A stretch of 64,000 bases of DNA, taken from NCBI GenBank assembly GCA_016708875.1, contig JADJFA010000004.1, forward strand, positions 310,001-374,000, in the 5' to 3' direction. Position numbers and translations under genes: made by a program. The stretch comes from Lewinellaceae bacterium (GTDB taxonomy: Bacteria; Bacteroidota; Bacteroidia; Chitinophagales; Saprospiraceae). The notes under the pieces were generated by a model, which saw nothing but the letters and a program-made list of their open reading frames with translations, searched no databases and was not told the origin of the DNA. Positions 45,155-53,762 of this stretch are shown here, in pieces (the first letter of the stretch is position 1; every line of letters starts with the position of its first letter).

Positions 45155-46963
45155 ATGAAATCAATATTCCTGCTCCTTTGGTTTTCCCTGATAAACCTTT
45201 CATTGTCAGCCCAATTGGCCCCAGCCTGCGCAGGCGGAAGCCCTGCCACGAGTTGTGCCAATGCATGCATCAATTGCAATTTTAATGGCTATGCCGGCTC
45301 CACAGCTGGTTTCCCTTCGGGCATTGTACCTAACTTCTGCGGAACAGTCGAGAATGCCCAATGGATGGGCTTCATCGCGGGCGCGGGCAGTGCCACTTTC
45401 ACTGTAATTCCCTCCGATTGTGCAGATGGCAATGGGCTTCAAATTGCCCTTTACGAAGACTGCATGGGCGACCCGCTGGAGTGTGAGAAAGGGGAATTGA
45501 ATGGCGGCAATTTGCCTGTCAGTATTACTGCATCCCTGGCGCCAGGCCACAATTATTTCTTAATGATTGACGGTTTTGCGGGCGATCAGTGCGATTTTTC
45601 TGTGAGTGTTTCACCAAACAACGCCGTTTATGAACCGCCACTCGGTCCAGTCGGCCAACTTACAGGACCTCTTAAAATGTGTCCCGGCGCAACGATGCCC
45701 TTTTCCATACCGCCTGTTTTTGGGGCAGGGGCATATATCTGGTCGGGACCTCCGGGAGCAATGATTGACACGATGCCACTCCCTGTAACGGTACTTGGAA
45801 CAGGTGGCAATGCAGTGAATATTACCCTGGGTGATGTTGGTGGACAAATTTGTGTGCGCGCCGCAAATTCATGTAATCAAACCGCTCCGTGCAGCGCTTC
45901 GCTCATGATAGAAATTTTGGACCAATCCTACCGACCGACGATTGAGGCTGACACCTTGCAACACCTAACTTGTTCAGGTTTGCCTGCCGAGTTGGAGGTG
46001 CAGGTGCCGGCTTCCGTCGGGTTTAGTTTTGCATGGACGGCAGACAGCAGCGGGAACATTGTTTCGGGGCAAAACACACTCCAACCTAAAGTGGACCAAA
46101 CTGGAACGTACACTTTATTGGTAATCAATGGTCAAAACGGATGCTCCTCCACTTTAGGCGTTCAGGTAGCCGAACCCGATACACCTCGCATCACAGATTT
46201 ACGATTGCGCAACATTACCTGTTACGGGTATGAAGATGGTGAAGTGAACGCCGCTGAGGTAGAAGGAGGGCGTTCACCCTACCTCTTTTCACTTGATGGT
46301 GAGCCTTTTGTATATGCTCAGACCTTTCGTTACCTTGTTCCCGGCCAGCACACACTCAGCCTTGAAAGCAGCGACGGTTGCCGAACCGATACAAGTTTCA
46401 CGATCAGTCAGCCGAATGAATTTTTAATGGATTTGGGTCTTGACACCTCCATTCATTTGGGGCAGAATATCCAACTTTGGTCGCACAATTCCCTCAATGA
46501 ACCTGAGCGAATGGCGCAGGTTTTAGTAAAGCCCCTTGAATTGCTGCCGATGATTTGCGACACGTGTCAATACCATCCTACTTACTCTTTCCACTATACG
46601 GTAACGGTCATGGATTCAAGTGGTTGTATTGCGGTGGACGACCGAACAGTTACGGTCAGCAAGGAGCGTTATGTGTTTGTTCCAAATGTGTTCAAGCCAG
46701 ATTCAGGTGACAACGAGAATGCGTTTTTTAATGTTTTTGGAGGCGAGGACGTGGCGAGCATTCGATTGTTTCGGATTGTGAACCGCTGGGGAAGCATCGT
46801 ACACGAGCGCACAGATTTTTTACCGAACGACGGCTTCGCAGCCTGGGACGGCAAAGTGAATGGGCAACCCGCAAATCCGGCAGTATTCACCTGGCAGGTC
46901 CAAATTCTTTTCAAGGACGGAGAGACGGAATGGAAGAGCGGGGATGTGACGCTGGTTAGATAG
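45155..46963 (+). CDS. Surface protein with gliding-motility/T9SS type B C-terminal domain
   Basis: 602 residues. Signal peptide MKSIFLLLWFSLINLSLSAQ; N-terminal Cys-rich jelly-roll-like region (CANACINCNFNGYAG... AQWMGFIAGAGSATFTVIPSDC... NYFLMIDGFAGDQCDFSV), then PKD/SprB-like beta repeats (IYIWSGPPGA-type; LRNITCYGYEDGEVNAAEVEGGRSPYLFSLDG). The C-terminal about 90 residues are a type B sorting domain (YVFVPNVFKPDSGDNENAFFNVFGG... NRWGSIVHE... WDGKVNGQPANPAVFTWQ). Cell-surface adhesin or gliding-related. Follows DUF1800 and DUF1501 on the same strand, possibly as one unit. Confidence 0.9.
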   Translation: MKSIFLLLWFSLINLSLSAQLAPACAGGSPATSCANACINCNFNGYAGSTAGFPSGIVPNFCGTVENAQWMGFIAGAGSATFTVIPSDCADGNGLQIALYEDCMGDPLECEKGELNGGNLPVSITASLAPGHNYFLMIDGFAGDQCDFSVSVSPNNAVYEPPLGPVGQLTGPLKMCPGATMPFSIPPVFGAGAYIWSGPPGAMIDTMPLPVTVLGTGGNAVNITLGDVGGQICVRAANSCNQTAPCSASLMIEILDQSYRPTIEADTLQHLTCSGLPAELEVQVPASVGFSFAWTADSSGNIVSGQNTLQPKVDQTGTYTLLVINGQNGCSSTLGVQVAEPDTPRITDLRLRNITCYGYEDGEVNAAEVEGGRSPYLFSLDGEPFVYAQTFRYLVPGQHTLSLESSDGCRTDTSFTISQPNEFLMDLGLDTSIHLGQNIQLWSHNSLNEPERMAQVLVKPLELLPMICDTCQYHPTYSFHYTVTVMDSSGCIAVDDRTVTVSKERYVFVPNVFKPDSGDNENAFFNVFGGEDVASIRLFRIVNRWGSIVHERTDFLPNDGFAAWDGKVNGQPANPAVFTWQVQILFKDGETEWKSGDVTLVR

Positions 46964-46981
46964 ATTCAAGTTACAAGTTAA

Positions 46982-47047
46982 AAGTTAAAAGTTAAAAGTT
47001 TCAAGTGGCAACTCCCGATGCTACTTGAAACTTTTAACTTGAAACTT
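46982..47047. repeat. 25-bp inverted repeat with AAAAGTT tandem arms between convergent stops
   Basis: Arms 46982-47006 and 47023-47047 pair about 22/25 with a 16-base loop. The arm is tandem AAGTTAA units. The right arm ends in the msrA stop codon (47046-47048). A single related arm lies at 56631-56660 just before the bacilliredoxin start. Confidence 0.85.
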
Positions 47048-47615
47048 ATTCCCCCTTCAACATTGCCGTATATTTCTCCCTAAACTTCCTGACTTTCGGG
47101 GCGATGATGAACGAACAATACCCTTGGTTCGGGTTGTCTTTGTAATAATTTTGGTGGTAATCTTCTGCTTTGAAAAACTTTTCAAATGCAGCAATTTCTG
47201 TTACAATCGGGCCATCCCAAGCTTCCTGGGCATCTTCCATGACCTCTAATGCTGCCATTCTCTGGGCCTCCGAATGGTAATAAATTACCGAGCGGTACTG
47301 GGTGCCTGCATCATTCCCCTGCCGATTGAGGGTGGTGGGATCGTGCACGGTAAAAAAGATATGCAAAATATCCTGGAACGTTACAAGGGTCGGGTCAAAA
47401 GTGATCTGAATCACCTCTGCGTGACCGCTCATGCCAGAACAAACTTCCCGATAGGTAGGATTGTCCGAAGGCCCTCCTGAATACCCACTTTCTACTTTGA
47501 GCACGCCTTTAAGGTCTTGGTAGATGGCCTCCACGCACCAGAAACAGCCGCCACCCAGGGTAGCAAGTTCGACGTTCCCAGAAAGCACATCTTGTTGATT
47601 TTGAATTGTTTGCAT
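47046..47615 (-). CDS. msrA: Peptide-methionine (S)-S-oxide reductase
   Basis: 189 residues. Catalytic Cys24 in the GGGCFWCVEAIYQ motif, followed by family motifs VESGYSGG, YREVCSGMSGHAEVIQITFDP, FFTVHDPTTLNRQGNDAGTQYRS and AEDYHQNYYKDN. It reduces methionine-S-sulfoxide in proteins using thioredoxin. No signal peptide, so cytoplasmic, and no fused MsrB domain. Its stop lies in the inverted repeat shared with the convergent surface-protein gene. Confidence 0.96.
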   Translation of the reverse strand: MQTIQNQQDVLSGNVELATLGGGCFWCVEAIYQDLKGVLKVESGYSGGPSDNPTYREVCSGMSGHAEVIQITFDPTLVTFQDILHIFFTVHDPTTLNRQGNDAGTQYRSVIYYHSEAQRMAALEVMEDAQEAWDGPIVTEIAAFEKFFKAEDYHQNYYKDNPNQGYCSFIIAPKVRKFREKYTAMLKGE

Positions 47616-47709
47616 AGAAGACGCTTTAGAATCTTGGAATAGAAACGCTTTAACCCACTGTCAGGTTTTGAATGATTGAAAATCCAACGTAAAATGTCGG
47701 CAGGCAAAC

Positions 47710-47765
47710 GTTTTGGCTTAAACTCACCGGGTGACTGAAGTCACTCAGTGAGTTTAAGCCAAAAC
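47710..47765. repeat. 27-bp inverted repeat upstream of msrA
   Basis: Arms 47710-47736 and 47739-47765 pair 25/27 with a 2-base loop (GA). It lies between the divergent msrA and OmpA genes, 95 bases from the msrA ATG. Confidence 0.92.
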
Positions 47766-47840
47766 CCAGTTTCAATTGTAGGCTTAGTGACAGAATTCCA
47801 ATCTTGACATAAGCGTTTCGCACTATGTCAAAGGGCTTGC

Positions 47841-47848
47841 TACTTTTG
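47841..47848 (+). promoter_or_regulatory. -7 box (TACTTTTG) before the OmpA gene
   Basis: Exact TAnnTTTG 47 bases before the ATG at 47896. The -33 region has TTTCG at about 21 bases, not a good TTG, so support is for the -7 box only. Confidence 0.45.
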
Positions 47849-47895
47849 CAAGGAATTTACTTACCCCCCGTAAGCATTTCTAATCATCCATTTTT

Positions 47896-49539
47896 ATGAG
47901 AAAATTTCTCACCGCCGCCTTTTTTGCTCTTTTTATTGTTGGAATACTAACTGCCCAAAAAACAAAAAACAACCTTTCCCCGACCGCTGGGATATTCTAT
48001 CGCAAGCATTTATCTCCAAATTTTGCCTTTCGAGGCAATTTGCTTGTTGGCCAATTAAAAGACGAGGATCGTTTCTACACCGCACCAGACTGGCGCGAAG
48101 AACGTAATTTTTCATTCGAGACTTTTTTGACCGAAGTCGCCCTGCGCGTTGAATGGGATATTTTGGGCAAGTGGCGATTCCGCAGGGGCATTGATACCAG
48201 TGTTTATACCCTCAACAAGCATACCCAATATTCGCTCGTCAACGGCTTTAAGCGCTCAATCGCACCCTACATTTTTGTCGGAGGCGGCGGATTGGCAAGT
48301 GCTGCAAAGGCAAAGATGAACTACCCCAGGCTTGAGGCCGCACAACAACCCCTTGAAATAAAAGAGGACCTGAACAATGCCAAAAGTCTGAGAATCACCC
48401 CTACCCTATCCTTTGGCGGAGGTGTACATTTTGATATTGCGCCAAGGTTTGTGCTGGGAGCAGAACTGAATGCAAATCTTCCCTTTACCGACTATCTTGA
48501 TGGCATAAGTATTGCCGGAAACCCGAAAAAACGCGATTGGTTTTGGTTTGGAGGTCTGACCCTCGGATTCCGGCTCGGCGCGAACGACCGGGATCGGGAC
48601 GGTGTTAAAGACAAGAATGATAAATGCCCGGACATCCCAGGCTCAATAGGCACCAACGGATGCCCTGATGTAGACCATGATGGTGTGGCCGACCGCGAAG
48701 ATGACTGCCCGCATAAAAAAGGCATCCGGGCCCTGGCAGGTTGTCCTGTAAAAGATGCCGACGAAGATGGTGTACCCGATGTAGACGATCAATGCCCAAT
48801 TGTAGCAGGTCTTGCCCAATTTCAAGGCTGTCCTGATACAGACGGCGATGGGATTGAAGACCGGGCCGACTCCTGCAAAACGGTGGCGGGTATCGCGCAG
48901 TTCAACGGTTGCCCCGACACTGACGGCGACGGTATTGAAGACAAACTCGATGCTTGTCCCACGGAACAAGGCCCAGCGGAATACTATTATGGTTGCCCTG
49001 TGCGAGATACGGACAACGATGGTGTAGAGGACAAACTCGACGCATGTCTGCTCGTAAAAGGGAAAGTTGAATTCAATGGGTGTCCAGACAGCGACAACGA
49101 TGGTTTGGAAGATAAACTCGACCCTTGCCCCAACATCCCCGGCCCAAAAGAGAATCGTGGCTGCCCGGTAGTGGAAAAGAAAGACAGGGAGAAACTAGAA
49201 TTGGCCGTAAAAGCAGTCAAATTCGAGACAGGAAAGGCGGTTTTGAAGGCAGAATCGAGCAAAATCCTGACTGATATCGCCGATATTCTGACGCGCTACC
49301 CTTATTACAACCTGCGTCTGGAAGGCCATACAGACAGTCAGGGAAAAGACGAATCAAATCTGTTGCTTTCCGAAAAGCGCGCCCAATCCTGCGCTGATTT
49401 CCTGGCGGCAAAAGGCATCGCCAAAACCCGTTTCCTTGCAAAGGGATTTGGGGAAACGAAACCCGTTGCCGATAATAAAACCGCTGCCGGACGTACGAAG
49501 AATCGCAGGGTGGAATTTGAATTGGTCTTGCCGGAGTAG
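47896..49539 (+). CDS. OmpA-family outer-membrane protein with thrombospondin type-3 repeats, copy 1
   Basis: 547 residues. Signal peptide (MRKFLTAAFFALFIVGILTAQ); N-terminal barrel-like region (about 22-225: SFETFLTEVALRVEWDILG; PYIFVGGGGLASAAK; GGLTLGFRLGANDRDRDG); TSP3 calcium-binding repeats (about 232-425) with D-x-D-x-D-G-x-x-D units (DRDRDGVKDKNDKCPD; DTDGDGIEDRADSC); C-terminal OmpA domain (NLRLEGHTDSQGKDESNLLLS... GFGETKPVADNKTAAGRTKNRRVEFEL), binding peptidoglycan. A second, longer protein of this type is at 58742. Confidence 0.92.
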   Translation: MRKFLTAAFFALFIVGILTAQKTKNNLSPTAGIFYRKHLSPNFAFRGNLLVGQLKDEDRFYTAPDWREERNFSFETFLTEVALRVEWDILGKWRFRRGIDTSVYTLNKHTQYSLVNGFKRSIAPYIFVGGGGLASAAKAKMNYPRLEAAQQPLEIKEDLNNAKSLRITPTLSFGGGVHFDIAPRFVLGAELNANLPFTDYLDGISIAGNPKKRDWFWFGGLTLGFRLGANDRDRDGVKDKNDKCPDIPGSIGTNGCPDVDHDGVADREDDCPHKKGIRALAGCPVKDADEDGVPDVDDQCPIVAGLAQFQGCPDTDGDGIEDRADSCKTVAGIAQFNGCPDTDGDGIEDKLDACPTEQGPAEYYYGCPVRDTDNDGVEDKLDACLLVKGKVEFNGCPDSDNDGLEDKLDPCPNIPGPKENRGCPVVEKKDREKLELAVKAVKFETGKAVLKAESSKILTDIADILTRYPYYNLRLEGHTDSQGKDESNLLLSEKRAQSCADFLAAKGIAKTRFLAKGFGETKPVADNKTAAGRTKNRRVEFELVLPE

Positions 49540-49540
49540 G

Positions 49541-49580
49541 TTGGGATATTGGGATATTAATTTCCCAATATCTCAATTTC
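49541..49580. repeat. Short inverted repeat between convergent OmpA and hemH stops
   Basis: Tandem TTGGGATA units on the left and their complement on the right, with perfect core arms 49545-49554 and 49563-49572 (GATATTGGGA). It starts two bases after the OmpA stop and its right side covers the hemH stop codon (49573). Confidence 0.75.
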
Positions 49581-50589
49581 TCAATCTAGTGGCAATTGCC
49601 TGAGCCCAAACAGGTGAATCGTTGAGGCTTTCTACCAAATCAAGGCATTCGCCGCCCATTTTCAGAAATGCTTCGCGGTATTCTATGCTGACTTCCACAG
49701 TGGTTTCCAGGCAATCGGCAGTAAAAGCCGGGCAAAAAACAAGCAATCGTTTTGCCCCGCTTTCTTCTAATGCTTCAAGTACATATGATGTATAGGGCTG
49801 TACCCATGGATCACTTCCCAGGCGGCTTTGAAAGCAAATTGTATATTGCTCGGGCTTTAAACCTAACTGATTTACAATGGCTTGCGTAGTAGCATGGCAT
49901 TGGGCGGAATAGCAAAATTGATTGACAGGTGTAAGTGTTTCGCAGCAGTCAGGATTTTGTAAACAGTGATTAAAGGCATCGGCTTTTCTCAACTGTCGCT
50001 GCGGAAGTCCGTGATAACTGAACAAAAAATGGTCGTACTGAGCAAGGTCATATTTGCGGCTATTGGCGACAAAAAGATCAATCATCGGTTGCCAAGTCGG
50101 GTAGGAATTCACAAATTCTACTTCGGGTATAATTTGTTGCCCCGTAAGCACGCGCATTACTTCCTCGTGCGCCGATCCCGTGCTTGCACTCGCATACTGC
50201 GGGAAAAGGGGGAACACCTTGATTTTGCTCACTTTTGCCTGCATCAGTTTTTGGATGGCCGACTCAATGGAGGGGTTTTGGTAGCGCATGGCCAACTCCA
50301 CAACGTATTCGTTTCCAAGCAGTTGTTGTACTTGGGCAGCGAGATTTTCGCCATGATATTTAAGCGGCGATCCTTGTTCCGTCCATAGCTCCTTGTATAA
50401 TTTAGCCGATTGCCCGGAGCGGAATGGGGCAATGATGCCGCGCACGAGAAGATTGCGAGACACAGGATTGATGTCAATGACACGTGGGTCGAGCAGGAAC
50501 TGTTTTAGGTAACGATAAACCGCAGATCGCGAAGGTTCATCAGGAGTGCCGAGGTTGATTATGAGTATTCCGGTTGGGCCTTGTTTCAT
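49573..50589 (-). CDS. hemH: Ferrochelatase
   Basis: 338 residues. It inserts Fe2+ into protoporphyrin (or coproporphyrin) in haem synthesis. Seen: GILIINLGTPDEPS at the N-terminus, VFPLFPQYASASTGS, metal-binding His193 in FLFSYHGLP, CFQSRLGSDPWVQPYT, and Glu295 in FCPAFTADCLETTVEV. There are clustered cysteines at 209, 215, 216, 226 and 231 (CLQNPDCC... CYSAQC), a pattern that in some bacterial ferrochelatases fits an iron-sulfur cluster or disulfides; this is unproven here. No other haem gene is in the window. Confidence 0.96.
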   Translation of the reverse strand: MKQGPTGILIINLGTPDEPSRSAVYRYLKQFLLDPRVIDINPVSRNLLVRGIIAPFRSGQSAKLYKELWTEQGSPLKYHGENLAAQVQQLLGNEYVVELAMRYQNPSIESAIQKLMQAKVSKIKVFPLFPQYASASTGSAHEEVMRVLTGQQIIPEVEFVNSYPTWQPMIDLFVANSRKYDLAQYDHFLFSYHGLPQRQLRKADAFNHCLQNPDCCETLTPVNQFCYSAQCHATTQAIVNQLGLKPEQYTICFQSRLGSDPWVQPYTSYVLEALEESGAKRLLVFCPAFTADCLETTVEVSIEYREAFLKMGGECLDLVESLNDSPVWAQAIATRLRN

Positions 50590-50707
50590 TAAAAAATGCT
50601 TCTTTTTGTGCGCTAAATAACTACCTGAGACACCCCAAACTTTGTAACAATATAAAATCGTACAAGTAAAACATCAAAAGAGCACTGCTTCTCCCCCATG
50701 TAGCGTA

Positions 50708-50790
50708 ATTTGAACCACAAAAGGCACAAAAGGACACAACAGACGTATCTTGCTACTTTTGATCTCTTTTGTGCCTTTTGTGGTTCAAAT
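50708..50790. repeat. Perfect 25-bp inverted repeat, CACAAAAGG-type arms
   Basis: Arms 50708-50732 and 50766-50790 are exact complements; loop 33 bases. The arm has two units of CACAAAAGG. The 244-base spacer between hemH and the DUF6580 gene holds little else. Confidence 0.95.
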
Positions 50791-50833
50791 TTTGTCAAGT
50801 TTGATGTTGCAACGGAACGGGGCAATAATGCTT

Positions 50834-51388
50834 TTAAATTCGGGCTGATGACTCATGTATACGCGCATTTCTGCTTTTCGCCCATTCATACACGCCGAAC
50901 ATCGCCGCAGAAAAGAACAAATCGCCCATTACCGTATTGCCTAAAAACGGAATCCCCGCAGTATAACAAGCCGCCAGACCCGCCGCAGTTTTGGGGTACA
51001 TGCCGCTTTCAGCCCAAACGCTGAAATTGGTGACGAGGAAAAAAATGGCCGAGGCAGAAAGGCTTGCGCCAAGCACCCGAATACCACTTACTTTTTTGCC
51101 CAACAATCCAAAACCCGCCAACATCACCATGGCAAATGCCGCATAGATCCACCAGGAGGTGATGAGCGTAAACTGTCCGCCATACAACTCGCGGTAAATC
51201 ACGTTGTTGATAAACAAATCCGTGAGGAACAAGGCAGCAAACGGCACTGCGAGCATCAGCCACTGGCGATTGAAATAAGCCGCGCCAAAAAGGGCAATGG
51301 CCCCGATGGGCGTGAAATTATGGGGATGTGGGAGCAAACGTGTCAGTGCAGCGAGGGCAATAAGCGCAAGTGCGAGGCGATACTTCAT
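50834..51388 (-). CDS. DUF6580-type membrane protein
   Basis: 184 residues from the ATG at 51388 (MKYRLALALIALAALTRLLPHPHNFTPIGAIALFG). The longer open frame to 51520 is repeat DNA and is left out. About five membrane segments; the RLLPHPHNFTPIGA motif near the start is typical of DUF6580, and the fold resembles ECF-transporter substrate-binding proteins, so vitamin or cofactor uptake is possible. No ECF ATPase genes are nearby. Confidence 0.8.
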   Translation of the reverse strand: MKYRLALALIALAALTRLLPHPHNFTPIGAIALFGAAYFNRQWLMLAVPFAALFLTDLFINNVIYRELYGGQFTLITSWWIYAAFAMVMLAGFGLLGKKVSGIRVLGASLSASAIFFLVTNFSVWAESGMYPKTAAGLAACYTAGIPFLGNTVMGDLFFSAAMFGVYEWAKSRNARIHESSARI

Positions 51389-51783
51389 GGCAAAGTTGAT
51401 TCGTAGATTTGTGGATGCGTGGATTTGGGGATTCGGAGATTTGAAAACCCCAAAACCGGTGCGAAGATAGGGCGAACACAGCTCCCACCGTGTCGTTTTT
51501 CCAAAAATCAATTTGCTCAAAATTGCATTGGCGTATCATTGCGTTGTATTTCGCTCAAACATGGTTCATCCCGAATTTTGAATTATGGTCGTCCCAGAGG
51601 GACGTAATCTAGGTAGAAATGAATATTTCGAAGGAAAAGCGTGCCGTAGGTACGCTATCTGCGGGCGTGAGATAGCGTACCTACGGCACGCCAACCTTCT
51701 TTTACCGCATTTCTACCGAGATTTAGCCCCGCTGGGGCTGCTTTAAAATTCGGGATGATCCATGTTATTATAAAAATAAAATC
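51389..51783. other. 395-base divergent spacer dominated by a compound palindrome
   Basis: After 51388 there is GTGGATTTGGGGATTCG-type repeat DNA (51400-51450, related to 30053-30138), a plain stretch, and then the compound inverted repeat 51560-51764. The promoters of two divergent genes must be here but no TAnnTTTG is evident. Confidence 0.6.
51560..51764. repeat. 205-bp compound, branched inverted repeat
   Basis: Outer arms (51560-51579, 51745-51764) pair 19/20. Inside, each side has its own mini-hairpin (CGTCCC-AGA-GGGACG on the left; AGCCCC-GCT-GGGGCT on the right). Then come partly paired GGTAGAAATG/CATTTCTACC arms, and a perfect 22-bp inner stem (51639-51660, 51670-51691) with a 9-base loop. 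The layout predicts a cloverleaf-like cruciform or RNA. It ends 20 bases before the peptidase start. Confidence 0.9.
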
Positions 51784-53631
51784 ATGCGCATCCTAAGCAC
51801 AACAACTCTACTCTGCCTGACATTTTTTGCTCAGGCCCAATCCTGGCAACAACACGTTGATTATCAAATCAATGCCGACATGAATGTGGCCAAGCACCAG
51901 TATCACGGAACGCTCCGTCTGGCCTACACCAACAACAGCCCTGACACACTCTACAAGGCTTTCTGGCACCTGTATTTCAATGCCTTTCAGCCTGGCAGTA
52001 TGATGGACGTGCGCTCCCGCACCATCGCCGACCCAGACCCGCGGGTGAGTGACCGCATTTCTAAATTGAAACCCGAAGAGCAAGGTTGGATAAAAGTCAA
52101 TACGCTGAACCACAACGGAAAATCGGTGAAATTCCTGGCCAACGAGACCATTCTTGAGGTCACCTTGAGTGAAGCAATCCTGCCAGGCGCCACCACCATT
52201 TTTGAAATGGATTGGGACGCACAAGTACCGCTGCAAGTGCGCCGCAACGGACGCGACAGCCGGGAAGGCATAGATTATTCCATGGCACAATGGTATCCAA
52301 AACTTTGTGAGTACGACGAACAAGGCTGGCATGCAAACCCTTATATCGCCCGGGAATTTTATGGGGTATGGGGTGACTTCGACGTGAAGATTTCGATTGA
52401 CAAAAACTACGTTGTTGCAGCAGGTGGCTACATTCAAAATGCGCAGGAGGTAGGTTATGGCTACGAAAGCACAGGCGCCGTTCTCAATCGTCCGGCGGGC
52501 GATAAACTCCTTTGGCATTTCAAAACACCCAATGTTCACGACTTCGTTTGGGCTGCCGACCGCGATTACACACATACCAACATCGTGGCCGACGATGGCT
52601 CAATCATGCGTTTTTTCTGGCAAAAAGGCAAAGGTTACGACGACCAATGGGGCAAGCTTCCTGGCATTATGAATCGTGCCCGTACCATTATGAATCAACA
52701 CTTTGGCAAATATCCATACCGCGAATACTGCTTCATTCAAGGGGGCGACGGCGGTATGGAATATCCGCTTGCCACGCTGATAACTGGCAATCGGGGTCTG
52801 AACTCGCTCGTCGGCGTGTCCGTCCATGAGCAACTCCACTCCTGGTACCAAATGGTGCTGGGCAGCAACGAAAGTCTCTATGGTTGGATGGACGAGGGCT
52901 TTACCTCCTTTGCCGAAGACATTGTGATGAACGAACTCGCCCGCGAAGGCTTGCTTCCTGGCAAGACCGTAGAAGCCAACCCTTACGAGGGCGCGCTTGC
53001 TGGTTATACTGCCCTTGCCACCAGCGACAACGAGGAGCCACTTACCACCCATGCCGACCATTTTCACACCAATTACGGGTATAGCCTGGCCGCCTATGTA
53101 AAAGGGGCCGTTTACCTGCTCCAGATGGAATACATCATTGGAAAACAGGCGTTTGAAAAGGGTTTGCTGCGTTATTTCCACGAATGGAAATTCAAACACC
53201 CGGACGCTGACGATGTAACCCGTGTTTTTGAAAAAGAAAGCGGCCTTGAACTGGATTGGTTCAAAGAAGATTGGGTGAACACCACCAATACCATTGATTA
53301 CGCCGTGAAATCCGTAGAAAGTGAAGGCCGGAAAAACACCAAAGTCGTGATTGAACGCATTGGCCGCATGGCGATGCCCCTGGATATTGTGGTAACTTAC
53401 ACCAACGGCGACCAGGAGATTTTTTATGCCCCGCTTGAAGGTATGCGTGGCGAAAAGCCTGTCGAGAACAAAACCGAGCGCGTTTTGCTGCCGGATCATC
53501 GCTGGGTGGACCTTAGCCACGAATTTGAAATCCCAGAAAAAATGAAGAAAGTAGCCAAAGTCGAGATTGATCCGACACACCGTCTGGCTGACATTGATTT
53601 GGAGAACAATGTTTGGAGGAAGCCGGAATGA
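51784..53631 (+). CDS. Secreted M1-family metallopeptidase
   Basis: 615 residues. Signal peptide MRILSTTTLLCLTFFAQAQ. The N-terminal saddle domain of M1 enzymes leads to the catalytic part: GGMEYP (about 322-327, equivalent to the GxMEN exopeptidase motif), zinc site H348-E-Q-L-H352, and third ligand Glu371 in MDEGFTSFAE, with the usual 18-residue spacing. A C-terminal beta region follows (about 520-600). No T9SS tail, so probably periplasmic or surface lipid-free. It cleaves N-terminal residues from peptides. The substrate range is not predictable. Confidence 0.92.
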   Translation: MRILSTTTLLCLTFFAQAQSWQQHVDYQINADMNVAKHQYHGTLRLAYTNNSPDTLYKAFWHLYFNAFQPGSMMDVRSRTIADPDPRVSDRISKLKPEEQGWIKVNTLNHNGKSVKFLANETILEVTLSEAILPGATTIFEMDWDAQVPLQVRRNGRDSREGIDYSMAQWYPKLCEYDEQGWHANPYIAREFYGVWGDFDVKISIDKNYVVAAGGYIQNAQEVGYGYESTGAVLNRPAGDKLLWHFKTPNVHDFVWAADRDYTHTNIVADDGSIMRFFWQKGKGYDDQWGKLPGIMNRARTIMNQHFGKYPYREYCFIQGGDGGMEYPLATLITGNRGLNSLVGVSVHEQLHSWYQMVLGSNESLYGWMDEGFTSFAEDIVMNELAREGLLPGKTVEANPYEGALAGYTALATSDNEEPLTTHADHFHTNYGYSLAAYVKGAVYLLQMEYIIGKQAFEKGLLRYFHEWKFKHPDADDVTRVFEKESGLELDWFKEDWVNTTNTIDYAVKSVESEGRKNTKVVIERIGRMAMPLDIVVTYTNGDQEIFYAPLEGMRGEKPVENKTERVLLPDHRWVDLSHEFEIPEKMKKVAKVEIDPTHRLADIDLENNVWRKPE

Positions 53632-53642
53632 TTGGATTGGAA

Positions 53643-53707
53643 CGATTGATTCGATTGGGGGATTGATTCGATTGATTCGATTGGCAATCACCCAGTCGAA
53701 TCAATCG
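53643..53707. repeat. Inverted repeat with GATTGATTCG tandem arms
   Basis: Core arms 53643-53659 and 53691-53707 pair 16/17, inside a longer run of GATTGATTC units starting at the peptidase stop codon (53629-53631, TGATTGG). Similar units are at 30416-30500 and 15218-15240. Confidence 0.8.
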
Positions 53708-53742
53708 AAAAATCAAATCAATCCAGAATCATCCTGCGCCCC

Positions 53743-53750
53743 TATCTTTG
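53743..53750 (+). promoter_or_regulatory. -7 box (TATCTTTG) before rel
   Basis: Exact TAnnTTTG ending 12 bases before the ATG at 53763, so transcription would start about 6 bases before the start codon. No TTG at -33. A very short leader is implied. Confidence 0.5.
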
Positions 53751-53762
53751 TGAGCGCAGACT

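Noticed and set aside
50834..51520. Longer start for the DUF6580 protein at 51520
   Set aside because: The extra 44 codons are GTGGATTTGGGG-type repeat DNA and would put a polar stretch before the first membrane segment; the ATG at 51388 fits the family.
52600..53691. 363-codon minus-strand frame opposite the M1 peptidase
   Set aside because: The plus strand has a complete catalytic peptidase; the antisense frame has no recognisable features.
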